Source: Atrina japonica
Taxonomy: Eukaryota > Mollusca > Bivalvia > Pterioida > Pinnidae
DNA length: 64,000 bases
Reading direction: 5' to 3'
Assembly (NCBI GenBank): GCA_030159075.1
Contig: BROG01000629.1
Coordinates: 206,501 to 270,500, forward strand
Of this stretch, positions 23,648 to 36,080 are shown one piece after another. How positions within the stretch are numbered: the first letter of the stretch is position 1; each line of letters starts with the position of its first letter. The notes under the pieces are model-generated. The model did no database searches, was not told the DNA's origin, and worked only from the letters and a program-made list of their open reading frames with translations. The translations under genes and the position numbers were made by a program.

Positions 23648-24281
23648 GTATAGTTTATTAACTCACAACGCGTCTTTGTTGGTATAGCTCTTTATTAAAC
23701 CCTGTGTACCTTTATTTGCAATACAACCGGTTATACAATGCAATGAATGATTTTTATAATGAAAACAAACAAAAACAAAATTTTATCAAAGACGGCTATG
23801 GACAGTAATTGTTGTCGTCTTTATACCGATGTATAGTGAATTATCATAATTAACTAGACTAGTATTTTACTTCACAACAAGAATATTTCAATAATATGGC
23901 GACAAAATATGCATGTATAACATTTACCAAGGTATAAACATGATAGAAAAAAGAGAAGGTGAAGTATTTGAGAAACTGATATATTCACGATGACTCATTG
24001 GTGACATCGGGAAATTTACAATTATTAATTCTGGTCTGAAATGTAATATTATTTATGAGACATATTTATATTGAGTTTGATATTAATTATCATGATTACA
24101 GAGATCTATTTGAAGGACATACTGTCATGCTTATCACATTGAACATGGAAAAAAAGCAAACTATAAATCGTTCTTTGACGTCTTATGATTTGTTTGCATC
24201 GATCTACAGAAGTTAAACTTGTCCTCCAAATGTGTCGGACAATATCTACGGACTGACAGCGCTTGTGTCTTTGATATATTG

Positions 24282-24290
24282 TATATAAAT
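24282..24290 (+). promoter_or_regulatory. TATA box of gene 3
   Basis: TATATAAAT about 30 bp before the inferred 5' end of a short exon whose donor lies at 24337/24338. Confidence 0.65.
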
Positions 24291-24311
24291 AGATTATTAA
24301 GCTGTCAAACT

Positions 24312-24337
24312 CGGAAACTTAAAATCTGGAAACAAAG
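24312..24337 (+). other. Non-coding exon 1 of gene 3
   Basis: Ends AAACAAAG|GTAAGA. The 5' end is estimated from the TATA box. The 112-nt intron (24338-24449, acceptor TTTTATAG) stops at the ATG, the same design as genes 1 and 2. Confidence 0.6.
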
Positions 24338-24449
24338 GTAAGATCATTTATTCTTATTGTTGTTTATTTTTCCTGCAACAGTATTAATTACAAAATGTAT
24401 CATATTTATCATTATCCTAACTTTACCATATATTCTCATTATTTTATAG

Positions 24450-25115
24450 ATGTTCCTGCTGTGCGTTATAATTAATTTGACGGTGGCAATTGCATTTCCT
24501 GTTTCCCAATTTGATGGTTCAATAGATTCGTGGAATAACGGTGCATTTAATATAGACAGTACGTTCAGTGATGGCTATCAATTAGGGCATGACACTGGAC
24601 AAGGATATGGACATAACGCCGTAGAATTAATGGACGGACACGCTGGAGCACAAGAGCTCGGTGACATTGAATATGCAAAACATTACAACACCCTTCTGCT
24701 GTCATATGGAAGAACAGGACTTGGATATGAAGATTTAAAAAGGAGAGAGGATAGAGGAAACGGACGGTCTGAAAGAGGTTGGACAAAAAGATTGGTCAGA
24801 ACCAGGTCAGGGAAAAATGGTGGTCGGAAAGAGGTAGGAGGAAAAGGGTGGCTGGAAAAAAGATTTAGAAACGAGAGAGACCAGTTTACAAGTAGAGAAA
24901 GAGTAGATCAATATAGAAGTAGATATAGGGGAGACCAATTTAGAGGAAAAGGAAGAGAGCAGTTTAGAGGCAGAGAAAGAGAAAACCAGTTCAGAGGTAG
25001 AGAAAGAGGAAACCTATTAAGTGGCGGAGAAAAAGGAGACCGGTTTAGAAGTAAAGAAAACGGATTGGTCGGATTCGGTGCCTTTAATTACAAGGTAATA
25101 GCATTAAAAAAATAA
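24450..25115 (+). CDS. Secreted Arg/Gly-rich repetitive protein, gene 3
   Basis: Single large coding exon of 221 codons read to TAA at 25113-25115. Signal peptide about residues 1-16 (MFLLCVIINLTVAIA, then FPVSQ). Residues about 17-90 are acidic to neutral and Gly/Asp/Asn-rich. Residues about 95-205 are strongly basic, with short repeats such as DQFRGKGREQ, FRGRERE and FRGRERG. The frame contains a possible donor (TACAAG|GTAATA at 25094/25095). With the acceptor ending at 25173 the protein would instead end ...FNYK plus about 15 residues (FEERGSS...), stopping at the TAA that overlaps AATAAA at 25217-25222. Both models are possible. No known domain. The shared 5' architecture and secretory design suggest the same programme as genes 1 and 2, but the proteins are not homologous by eye. 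Confidence 0.65.
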   Translation: MFLLCVIINLTVAIAFPVSQFDGSIDSWNNGAFNIDSTFSDGYQLGHDTGQGYGHNAVELMDGHAGAQELGDIEYAKHYNTLLLSYGRTGLGYEDLKRREDRGNGRSERGWTKRLVRTRSGKNGGRKEVGGKGWLEKRFRNERDQFTSRERVDQYRSRYRGDQFRGKGREQFRGRERENQFRGRERGNLLSGGEKGDRFRSKENGLVGFGAFNYKVIALKK

Positions 25116-25216
25116 CATTTACAAACATCTGGCTTTCACAACAATGTTTTTCACAACAATATTTTAAAATCAGTTTGAGGAAAGGGGGAGTTCGCGCTGC
25201 ATTATTAAACCGCAAA

Positions 25217-25222
25217 AATAAA
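25217..25222 (+). terminator. Candidate polyadenylation signal of gene 3
   Basis: AATAAA about 100 nt after the unspliced stop, overlapping the stop of the alternative spliced model. Confidence 0.45.
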
Positions 25223-25587
25223 TTATTCCGAGATATATCATCTGTTCCATACGTTGAATATTTCCATTATTTTATATTAAACAAAATTACCAAAGTTACA
25301 CTTCTGTATAAAAAAACCCAAAAGTTCTATTATTGCAATAATCTTGATTTGTCTTCAAATATAATAGAAAGATGCACTCACAAGAGGGGGTCTCAGGTGT
25401 GAATCCCAGTAATGTGTCACAAGACAGACTTTAAGAATGGTTATCTCAGTTCCGTTGTCAAGCGCTAGTGATACGAAGTGAAAGTAATGGGTTTTTCGGG
25501 AGAAATTTAAAACCAATTGGAGTCCCGTATCACAGTAGGCATAGCACATAAAACAACACTCACTGGATTGGCATCAATCCATAGCAT

Positions 25588-25599
25588 ATCGATCTATCG

Positions 25600-25680
<81 letters not shown>
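25588..25680. repeat. (TATC)n(TA)n microsatellite
   Basis: A GATC/TATC tetranucleotide run passes into about 28 TA units. Confidence 0.95.
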
Positions 25681-25683
<3 letters not shown>

Positions 25684-25699
25684 CAGAAATATATATGGT

Positions 25700-27600
25700 A
25701 ATGTACCACTGTTCGTAATGTACCTTTAATTTGTTGGAATGAATATTTCGTTATATTGTTTCTGTATTTATCTTATTAAAGCTATTATTGTAACTTTTAA
25801 AGAAGTTTTGAATTCGAAAAAAATATATCTTTGTTAAATGTTATCAATAGAAATTGGCTCGCAAATCCGGCTATAAGAGGCAAGTCCGCAGAATGACCGT
25901 TATTTCACAACTGCACAGATGACATGCAATCGAAATACACTGTACTCAAATCATAAACATTCCGCATTATTTTTTTCATTAAAGACTTCAATAAAGATAC
26001 GTAATAAATAGATTTTATAATTAGTTTGAAATTCATTATCTTAGTATCCGTAAATTAATATTCAAATCCTATCAGTAATTTGCATCTTTTCATTTTGCTG
26101 TTTACATAGCGTCACACATTCTGGTGAACTCGGTAATGTGAGCAGTCAGGTCGCTCAACACTTGACCAAAGACAAGGTACACCTTCTCATATTTTTACAA
26201 AGATGACATCAATTAAACGTTATAAGAGACACAGTAGTGAAACATTGCTATAAAATTATTCGAAATAGATGCGAGAGGTTCTGTAAAACGAGCCAAGTGT
26301 TCGAATATATATTTTCGAGCTGACCTTGGTCTGACTTGTCCTTGATTCATTATTTCGGAAGTGAGGACATTCATATCATAACAGGTGGTCTGAATCCAAT
26401 TTGTTTATAATTTTCTCATGGTGAATTTTGAATTATATTTGATATTCTCATGTTTAAACTAAGTAACTACAAACTTGTGAAATGTATATTAGCCGACAAA
26501 ATGTCCAGATAGAGTAAATGAACTTTGTTGATATCAATATTTCTTTTCGACATGTAGGTGAGTTATACTCGAACTTCATTACTTCACACGTTTGTTCTGT
26601 GCGACAGTAGTTAGACAATAACGACTCATTTTGCAAACTCGCCTGTCATATCGTGGAGCCTTGTTTCAGAAAACTGACCAAATATGGCTACCAATGGAAG
26701 TAAAACACTAGGGATGTTTCAATAACTACATAATTATTTTTTTATTTAATTTCATTGGTTTAAGAGTTTAGATGACAACTTTAAGAGAATGTTTTCCCTG
26801 TCGACCGGTCACACGCCGTAAGTCCATAGTATAACCTAGACCAAAAAACGGGTACCTAATCCCTGCACAGTTGGAAAATACGTTTCACAACCGTTTATTT
26901 AACACGCGATTTCACATACCCGATAGTGAATTTGTATTGCGTAACAAAATTGTTAAATTAGAATATATTTCTGGTGTAAATTTCGTACATCAGTAACTTC
27001 GTATTAAGAATTTACATATATGCTAGTTTTAAAGAACATAATACTAATACAGTTCCATTCTTTTTTCAGAACTCATATTTCAGAAGTTACCATTGAACCT
27101 TAGGATGAGAAGACATTTTTAAAACGCTGCACAGGCATTGCTCATGAAGTGATTTTTGACTTTCATTTGTTGATAGGCTTGATGTAATAACTGTGTCTAA
27201 ACCCTATAACCGTTCCCAGTTGAATTTTGTGCATTATTGTCTCGTGAAAGTGTGAACAGACGTCATGTTGTTACAATGGTAATAACAACTCAATGACCTA
27301 TCAACTTATTCTTACCGAAATCAGAATTGTCTACTGAAAAATTTGTAGGTTAGATTGATCAAATGATTACTGAAAGATGTTTTATTACGAAAACTGAAAA
27401 TAGGTTATTTATTATATCTTTACTTGTTTTGTTTCGTTTTTAAAAATTGTGACCGTACATGTATTTTGTTTGAATATATTATACACAATACTTTTAAACC
27501 AAATATTTTGGAAAATCAAGATAATGCATTTGTATGGATTACATTTATTCATCGTTAATGTTGTTTGTATTTTATTATATATACAGGGGACATTATTCAA
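25700..27600. other. Gene-free stretch
   Basis: Nothing beyond a short retroelement-tail remnant at 26790-26880 ('cctgtcgaccggtcacac', 'gccgtaagtcc'). Confidence 0.5.
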
Positions 27601-27622
27601 TTCGTTAGTCAGACTATAAGCA

Positions 27623-27772
27623 AAACTTTGCGCAGGTCCACAGTGACGCCAAATGAGGCTAACATCACCGATCAGGCGCCTACGCCACCGGAGTGACAAA
27701 CTTTGCACAGGTCCACAGTGACGCCAAATGAGGCTAACATCACCGATCAGGCGCCTACGCCACCGGAGTGAC
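27623..27772. repeat. GC-rich perfect tandem duplication, 2 x 75 bp
   Basis: Two copies (27623-27697 and 27698-27772) differ at about one base. They contain 'gcaggtccacagtgacgcc' and 'gatcaggcgcctacgcc' and are far more GC-rich than the surroundings. The 75-bp period keeps frames open on the minus strand, so coding cannot be inferred from that. Confidence 0.9.
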
Positions 27773-28016
27773 AATTGTATCGATATGATTTAAAAATGGC
27801 ATATTTCATGAAACAATAAATAATTTACGCAATATTTTCTAACGAGTTTACCAGTGAGTTACAACGTTGTGTCAGGACTGGTTTGATATTCACCCGATAT
27901 TTTAAGCTCCGTGCGGTAAATACATAATGAATAACTATTAGTAATATACGATCTTGATTTTTTATCACTGAACGCGATTGTTTATACTAGAACTGTCCCT
28001 GTGTCTGTCAGTATCA

Positions 28017-28030
28017 CCGCCAGATGGCGC
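28017..28030 (+). promoter_or_regulatory. CTCF-like motif
   Basis: CCGCCAGATGGCGC matches the animal CTCF core consensus (CCASYAGRKGGCRS) at 13 of 14 positions. It lies between the secreted-protein genes and the glycerol kinase gene. Sequence match only. Confidence 0.35.
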
Positions 28031-28489
28031 GATTTCGAGCCTCGTGGATTGTGTTTGTCAGTTTACTTGCAGAAGCCTGGTGCCCTTCGTGGGCACATTA
28101 TAACCGTGTTTTCTCCTGCACTTTACAAATGACTGAAAAACTGTTGAGTGTGGAGAAATTCTAAACAAACTAAAGAAAAAGCCTTTCAGTATAACATTAA
28201 CTGACTACAAGAAATTGTGGATATCGTTGTCTTCAGGTTTGAACACATGTCTGTTGTTTAACCTATCGTTACTGTCAATTCAATAAGATTTATTGTGTAT
28301 ACAGTCATACCTCTTGCCACAATTTCAACTGTTTAAAAACAAATCATATTGTTCTGGTTTTTGACAGAACCCGGATGTGTCGCTTTACCTTGGTAGACCT
28401 ATAACAAGAGTGACAGAAACAAGCACACTATAACCATGTCAAAATTGGTGACGATAGTTCTTTTGCTTATGTGGTTTGAATATTAATAA

Positions 28490-28640
28490 AGTAAAAATGA
28501 ACAAGTACCAATAATAATCGAAACTCCATGTCAATAAGAAGAACATGAAGAACAATTGCAAATCCAAAACGAGATGGGATCAGGTGTCCGGAAAGAGTCA
28601 TCTAACCCTGTTAATTTTCCATACCCGACTTAAATGTAAA
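28490..28640 (-). mobile_element. 5'-truncated retroelement 3' tail (diverged)
   Basis: Plus-strand 'gagatgggatcaggtgtccg', then 'catacccgact'. This is the rightmost copy I can find; none is recognised from here to 64 kb. Confidence 0.5.
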
Positions 28641-29490
28641 AAATTACAATTCTAGTATTGTTGTAATATCAGTTAACATCACATCCAGCAAGATTTAGTT
28701 ACACGGATATTGCCAGTGATGAACGGTGGATGAGAAAAACCTGGTTACAGTGTATCCAGAGAGATAATATTAGACTTCCAAAAAAAAATTGGCAAACTTT
28801 CTCATATATACAGCTGACGTTTCAAAGGGGCTATAACCCGTGCTGACTAGGAGTGAAAATCGTCATCATTTAAAATATGACGTTCTTAAAACTTGTCCAA
28901 GGAGGTATCCAAAATACAAGAAAAAACACAAAAAATGAAATAAATTCAACAATTTAATTGTATTTCTCATTACATTACAAAGTAGTGAGGAAGTAACTCT
29001 TATCACAACTACCAAATACAGATACATGTTGGAAAAACAATCAACCATAGTTATAACAACAATCTACCTAAACATTCTTCGATTTCAACCATAATCTCTT
29101 ATAAACTATACGTATTTCATTTGTAGAATAAGTACTGCAATTTGAGGTACAAATCTGATTACAATTGAGTTTAATCTGTCCTCACCCTGTAAAATAAGAA
29201 ATGTTAGTACTTATTTCATTTTAGTGATTTTTGCACAATTTCTTAAATACGCAAAACATATATGCGATGAACTTTGATAAATGAATATGAATAAAAATAA
29301 TCAAGTACTCATCAATTGGTCCGATATGTTTAAAATAATCAAATACTCATCAATTGGTTAGATATGCTCAAAACATCTACTATAATCTGCAGGAAAGCAT
29401 CCCCAGCTGTGAAATCGATAAATACTGACATTAATTACAAAAGACTGCACAGTATTTCTCATACTAATTGTGTCAGAGAATCTAATAACT

Positions 29491-29712
29491 GCATACCTGC
29501 AAATTTTCGCTTGTGTTTAATTTTCGCCATTTTCGAGTTGAGCGGGCAAATTTACAATGAAGGCAAAACTTTCAAGCTAAGTAACTGAAGCATGGACATT
29601 CCTGACATCTATGAGATTATTCTGGTTTAGAGTGAATTTTAGATGGGTAATATATATGTAGTCATTTGTAAAAGAGCGAAAATAGCAGGTGCGAAAATGT
29701 CCAGGTATACAG
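29491..29712. mobile_element. MITE with ATACCTGcAAATTTTCGC ends, copy 1
   Basis: Left end 'catacctgcaaattttcgc', right end 'gcgaaaatgtccaggtata' (inverted). A second copy lies at 49791-49962. Decayed relatives occur near 52690-52810 and 61190-61400. Confidence 0.65.
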
Positions 29713-30783
29713 TATGTATGGTCAGTTGGAAACAGTGAAAATACACACATTTTGGGATAACTTTGGGATTATGAAGCACATTTTGAAATAAAAAATAAAC
29801 GTATGCTTGTTCAAAATAATTGAAGAAAATGAATAAATATAATCTTCAATATGATCTTGAATTGGCAAAAATTGAAAGAGATTTAAAACATTCAAAGAGT
29901 AAGTTCAAATCTACGCAACAAAATCACATGCTACCTTTTGAGTGGTATGACAAAATATTATGACTCTATAAAAAAAAATTCATATATAAAGTATCAAAAA
30001 TTGATGTTCTTTAGCTAGATTAATAATCACAGTATTTCATCAAATGTATTCTCAGACTAGTAATGAAATTATACAGGTCCTTACCTGTCAAACCAGTATT
30101 AAGTGAATGGTAAATAATTACATAACTTTGACCAAGCCATAACACCCCCTCCCTGTCACTTGGTTTCACAGGCAGTGGACTAATCACCAAAAGGCCTGTG
30201 AATCGACATTATTCTGAATGGGTTTAAATAAATTAAAATTCAGAGCTTGAATTTATATTTATATATTTTATATATTACAGTAGCATGTATAATCTACTTG
30301 CCCCATCAAACTTCAACTGGCCCACAAATGACTCAAAAAAAATCATGATCAATTTAGATAAAGAATAAACAACTTTAAAATGAAGACAAGACAGGATATT
30401 TTCAGTTTGTATTAAAGATGAGATAGATTATTATGCAATATTTATACACGTGTAACAATTACAGAAAAGAAAATTATTCACTATCTTTATTTCCATTACT
30501 AGACAATGGGCTCAGTACTGGGTCATGGGTTACTTTCAAGCACCAGTTTTATACTTTATATAAGTAAGTCACAAAGTCTTTTAGACAGTATAGCTCTCTT
30601 TCAACCCTGTGCCTGTAAGCTCTTGTTGTTATTTTCAAAAGAACATTAAATGGTATTTTTTTCATTTAGTATTTACATTCTATGATAAAAAAAATTAAAA
30701 AAAGTTGATGAACTTCAGTGAGGAGCACCTTTAAAGGATATTTCTGATAAAACAAATAAACTAAATTATGAAGATTACAAGTC

Positions 30784-31061
30784 TTAAGGGGGAATTAGCA
30801 TTAGCTGTTTTTTTCCAAAATTTTCCCCATTTTTACTACTTAGATTGATATACAATAACAAAAAGACATATACATAGGCATAAAAATTCTTAAATTCCTA
30901 ATGAATACCACACTGAACCTGACCTTATTTGCACAAAATATATAGGAATAGACGATGTTTATGTGTATAGCTCTTATTTGTTATTGTACATCTAATACAA
31001 GTAGTAAAAGTAGAAAAAATCGAAATAATTTTTGGGGTAAACATAGCTAATGCCCCTTTAA
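30784..31061. mobile_element. TTAA-bounded MITE, copy 2
   Basis: TTAAGGGGGAATTAGC at the left, GCTAATGCCCCTTTAA at the right, with the same internal 'gatatacaataacaaa' inverted symmetry as copy 1. Confidence 0.75.
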
Positions 31062-31107
31062 ATGTTCTTCTTTATATTCTATGTAATCCCTAATCTCAAT
31101 GAGTTAC

Positions 31108-31196
31108 AATAATGATCATGTGACTATCATCATGTGACTATCAACATGTGACTATCATCATGTGACTATCATCATGTGACTATCATCATGTGACTT
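31108..31196. repeat. 14-bp tandem repeat carrying six E-boxes
   Basis: Six copies of a unit 'catgtgactatcat'. Each contains CATGTG, and five read TCATGTGAC, the M-box type bound by MITF/TFE/USF bHLH-zip factors. Confidence 0.85.
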
Positions 31197-31876
31197 TGAC
31201 AGGTGTCAGAATGTTTTCAACAGTCAAACCCTCATCATTCATTTTATTACTAAGACTGTGACCTTCACATGATTATAACCCTCAAAATCTCAAAATTCAT
31301 AGCGTAATAATGTTAGTTCTCATTCAACACTTTGTTTCTCTTGAAAAATACACAAATAAAACAACACACAATTGAATAACACATGATTTTTACAAAACCA
31401 AGCATCAACAAAAGATGCAGTGGATGTAAAAAACAGAGTTCAAACACCTGAAAGTTTTTTTTATAAATGTTATATGACATAAGACGTTTTTCTTGGTTTA
31501 ATTGTTTATAAACAATTGTTTATATCTTACATAAGTCAATGTGGAATGATAACAGCACTTGCATTATCAGGCAAATGCAATAGCACCTACATATGTTACT
31601 GTAACAAATATAATTGCAAATTCTCAACAATACAAATACCAAGAACAAAATACAAATATTTACATAAAAACTCAAATAATACATGTGCATGCACTTGATC
31701 AAAATGTCTTGTTTTTGTTAATTTTATTGCTGTTTTTACACCACACCAAGGATTTGTCACTTATATATCACTAACTTTAGGTGAAGTGCCACAATTTTTT
31801 GACCTGTGCTATTAACTGGGGTCAAAAGTGAAGGTTCTTTTACTTTGCCATGTCTGCCATGACACAAAACCTCAGG

Positions 31877-32239
31877 GTAAAAGGGGCATTAGCTGTGTTT
31901 ACCAAAAAAAAATATTTAATTTTTTTCTACTGTTACTACTTGTACTTGATGTACAATAACAAATAAGAACTATACACATGCAAAAACAATCTCCTATTCC
32001 TAATTTTTTTGAAAATAAGGTCAGGTCCAGTTAAGTATTTATATACAAATAGTAAGGTTAAGTTATTCAACTGCAAGCAAAAAAGTGACAAACCTGGGTC
32101 TCTCAAGCAATTTTCACAAAATATATAGGAATTTAAGAAATTTTATTCCTGTGTTTTTTTTCTTTTGTTATTACATATTAATTGAAGTAGTAAAAACAGA
32201 AGAAAAAAATGGGAAAAAAACACAGCTAATGCCCCTTAA
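31877..32239. mobile_element. TTAA-bounded MITE, copy 3
   Basis: Left 'gtaaaaggggcattagctgt' (TTAA decayed to GTAA), right 'cacagctaatgccccttaa'. Nearly the same interior as copy 1. Confidence 0.75.
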
Positions 32240-32529
32240 GTCTAATCTGAAACACCCATGACTTAAACATATGTCAAATGCTTTGCAATAGAACAGTCAC
32301 TACCGTTTTTAAAGTCTTTAATATGACTATGTACTTGGAATCTGAGCCAGTATTGAATACTGAAGATCCAACTGTAATCAGATTTAGAACAACCAGGTAT
32401 TTCATACACTTTTACATTGTTCCTTTTTCATAACTCTCAATTACATGACTGACATTCAATAGGTAAACCACGCTTTAAAATATTCTCTTCAAAAATGTTT
32501 TGATGTCATTAAGTTTAATAGAGTACAAG

Positions 32530-32849
32530 TTAAAGGGGAAATTAAGTTATTTCCCAAACACAGTTGTTTTCTTATTTACTACTTGGATTGTTGTACAATA
32601 ACAGAAGAGATATGCACAGACATAATAATTCTTAAATTCCTATATATTTTGTGAAAATTGCTTGAGAAACCAAGTTTTGCAATCAAGTATTTGCAATTGA
32701 TTTACACAACCTAACCCTATTTTCACAAAATAATTAGAAATATAAGAATATTTATGCAATTGTATATCTCCTATTTGTTATTGTACACCAACCAAAGTAT
32801 TAAAAAAACGAAATATATTCTTTTGGAAATCTCAGTTTATGCACCTTTA
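32530..32849. mobile_element. TTAA-bounded MITE, copy 4
   Basis: Left TTAAAGGGGAAATTAAG, right 'gtttatgcaccttta'. It shares the central 'gagaaaccaagttttgcaat' segment with the 20.8-kb copy, so the family has at least two interior variants. Confidence 0.65.
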
Positions 32850-33477
32850 TTTACAATGGATTTTTTGCTCGAGACTTGAAATGATAGATATTTACTTTTC
32901 ACTGCAACATCAGTGACACTTTATGCCCATACTGTTAGAAGTAAATGGCCAAAGTGGTTATAAAAGCAAGCATTGGAATACATGATTCGAATTTTTCCAT
33001 ATTCCGTATACAATATCATTAATGGACAAAAAAGTTTTAATAAGGGTGTGAAAAAGAAGTCTTGGACTTGAAATAGAATTGTTCGGTCTGCTTTTGATCT
33101 TAGTATAATCTACAAAACCGTTTCTTACTCATCAGGTCATTAGATAGAGTTTGAAACACAGATCATATTCTCATACCCCAGATAGATTTACAGTTTTTTT
33201 CACTGTCTGAGATTTTCATTTCTAAACCTGAAAGTCTCAAAAATCTAAATCTCTATGATTGAATTTTTTACAGTATTCACAAAAACTAGTGATATATTCT
33301 ATTAATCCACCCATTTAAAGTATAGCTACTGACTATATTTTAAGCCGAAATCACTTATCCATGTTTCAGTGACTTGTCAATATGAAAAATTTGACAAATA
33401 AACCAGAAAGTGAATAAAAATTTAGCTGAATTACATTTGTTTGGCATGAGGAATGAAATAAAACTTAATGAATATAA

Positions 33478-33568
33478 AATCTCTAGTAGTTCATCATATA
33501 AAAGCTCTAGTTCATCATATAAAATCTCTAGTAGTTCATCATATAAAAGCTCTAGTAGTTCATCATAT
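33478..33568. repeat. Short tandem repeat, 18-21 bp, about 5 copies
   Basis: Units of 'ctctagtagttcatcatata' with and without 'gta'. The Ser-rich frame over it is an artefact. Confidence 0.85.
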
Positions 33569-35191
33569 CAAAAAGTAGCAAACTTAGTGTATGTTGTAAA
33601 ATACTTCCTGATACCTCTGAGAATGACTGCCTGAATTACAACATAAATGTATATTGGTCGAGGACCAGTAGCCAGCTAAGACCTGTAGAGAAATGTCCAA
33701 CAGATGATGACTGATCTAAACAAAATTGTGTTCTATAGAGTCGAAATTATGTACTAGCCAGCTAAGACCAGTCCAAAACCAGAATATCTCATGAAGACAT
33801 TGAAATACTATATTACGTGTACCAACAAACTTAGTAAGCTTTTTTTGGAAGTTTACCTCAAAGAAACCATGGATTTATTAAAAGAATTGCTATTTTATTC
33901 AAAGAAGGTCATAGTCATAACCAATTTATCATTTCAAATCAAAAGATGTCCCTCCAATACTCCAGACTGTATTTAAATCCTTATTTAGTTGTAATAGTGG
34001 CAGCCATTATTGTTGTCGATTTACACAGGAACAGTTTATTATATTTATAAGGGTGTAAACATCTAATAACATTTTTAGTTGCACCAGAGACACTGGCTTG
34101 AGCAACCCAGCGAAAAATCCTTGCTTGTGAATTAACTTTTCTGTTAATTTGCATGGTAGAAATGTTAACATTTGGTTTCCAACAAAGGTCATGAAACATT
34201 AGTCAGAGGACATCTAACAAATTAAGATTTAATAATTATTGTATATATAATGTTCAATAATTATAAAATTCTTCTCTATATAACAAAATGTCCAAAAACC
34301 ATCATAATTCTCTCATAACTGTTTCCAGTCCTTCTTTTAAGCACACATCACAAACAATTGGACGGACACTTATGTTCCTCATTTCTATTAGGGAGTCCAC
34401 TCAAATTTTGTATTGTATTAAAAGCTTTTCTTTTCAGTGTAGCTTACAGGAGCTTGAGGAGATGAAGAAAATAAAAAAAAAATTTGAAAATCCATTCACA
34501 TTTGAAAAAGTTATGATCAAATGTGTAACAGAAAAAAGGGGCGTTATTCAGAATTTTTTGACAGTTTGTTCAGAAATGTTATGAAAAGCAGTTTTAATGG
34601 GTTAATAAAAAAATAAATATTTAATTTCTGTGTCTAAAACTTATGAAATTGGGTCTCAGTGGACAGTTCATCACAAAAAAGTGACAGGTGAAAAAGTTTG
34701 GTCTGAAATTTAAAAAATAAATTAGCTGTAAACTTGAGAAATTCATCATTGGACTTAAATAATTTACAGCGGTACAAGCAAATTTAATGAAAGTGTTATA
34801 ATAACCATATATTAAATGCTCATATTTTCAAAACTAAGAGGAATAAAAAGGTTTGTACAAATTCACCATAAATACTAAGGATAGTCCTTTCAATAAATTG
34901 GAAATTTTTTAAAAAAAATCTTTATTTTGTACAAATGCATGTGCAAACATGCATGAAAATATGAGTGCACTCGCAATTATTAGTAAAATGGGCATAATTC
35001 TGCTGAAAATGGACCAATTTTCAGATTTTTTTGTATTTAATTATTTTTTATTTAAACAGAAACAAACTGAACTAGAAAAAGAAGTTAATTAAAAATTTTC
35101 CGAAGTATCTATTTTTAGAATATACAAAATTACACTTTAGATTCTATTTCATCTTAAAATATGCTTGTATTATCTGATGTATTAATTCTAT

Positions 35192-35197
35192 TTTATT
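35192..35197 (-). terminator. Candidate polyadenylation signal for glycerol kinase
   Basis: First canonical AATAAA I find on the minus strand after the glycerol kinase stop, 1.1 kb downstream and inside the transposon. No AATAAA lies between the stop and the transposon end. Confidence 0.3.
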
Positions 35198-35539
35198 CAG
35201 AAAAAGGGACTCAGAACTAAGCATTCTTCCCTGAAATGATTTGAAATCCATATCACATCAATGATATAAAAATTATAAATTAAAATTCTCTCTAAAATTC
35301 CCAAATTTCAAGCGTTGAAATATTATTTTTTTCGTCACGTAATATTTCCCTGTATGAGGCCCCATGATTTCCGAACAACAGTACAAGTTATTTTCATGAT
35401 TATTTCTAGGATAAAAAAAACACTCTCTTGTAATCTTAGCGTAAGAATAAGTTGTAAATAATTCTAGCAGCTTAAAATGATAAATAATACAACTAAATGT
35501 CGGTAAAATTAATTATGAATATTGTTATAGCGATAGTAA

Positions 35540-36080
35540 GAGTTGATCGACAATGTCAATGCGTAACCCCTTGTGAACCTCACGCTAGTCGCCTTTCCCT
35601 GCGTTCAGTGTGTTGGCGGTTGAAGGCGCGTTGACTCGTGCGTTTTAATTACTAATTACGCCTTGAGCTGATTGGATTTTTTAAATCTTCAAGTTCAAAT
35701 TGGGAAGACAAATGTCTGAAAATTGTCTGACAGTATGCGTCAGTCATTCATACTCGTATTTTCTTATTTTTTATCTCCCGGGAAAACTTCACATGGTAAT
35801 TTGCATACGAAGGGGGTTACCCAGCGGAAGGACTCTTATATCATCGTAAACCTCATTTCATTGGCTATTCGACCACATCCGTTTCAAAATACAAATCCCA
35901 TTGGCTCATGTTGTACTTTCGTTTTACAATGGCCTAGTGTTGTGATTATGCCGGTCCGCCATTACGCAATGAAACGAAAATGCCGTGACCAACGATTTTC
36001 GTGAGCGGATAACAAAAATAATTCACGTAAACAAACAAGGAAAAACACGTAAATTCCTTTGAGAAATAATTAATCAACAA
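35540..36080 (+). promoter_or_regulatory. CpG/CCAAT-rich promoter-like island
   Basis: Locally GC-rich with many CpGs (35570-35645). It has ATTGG (inverted CCAAT) boxes near 35672, 35860 and 35902 and a consensus plus-strand donor AA|GTAAGT at 36080/36081. It looks like a promoter plus 5' exon reading rightward, antisense to the end of glycerol kinase. No coding product is visible. Confidence 0.35.

Noticed and set aside
27412..27774. 120-codon frame with two RRRLIGDVSLIWRHCG segments
   Set aside because: Created by the 2 x 75-bp duplication (25 codons per unit); no start context, splice or conservation evidence.
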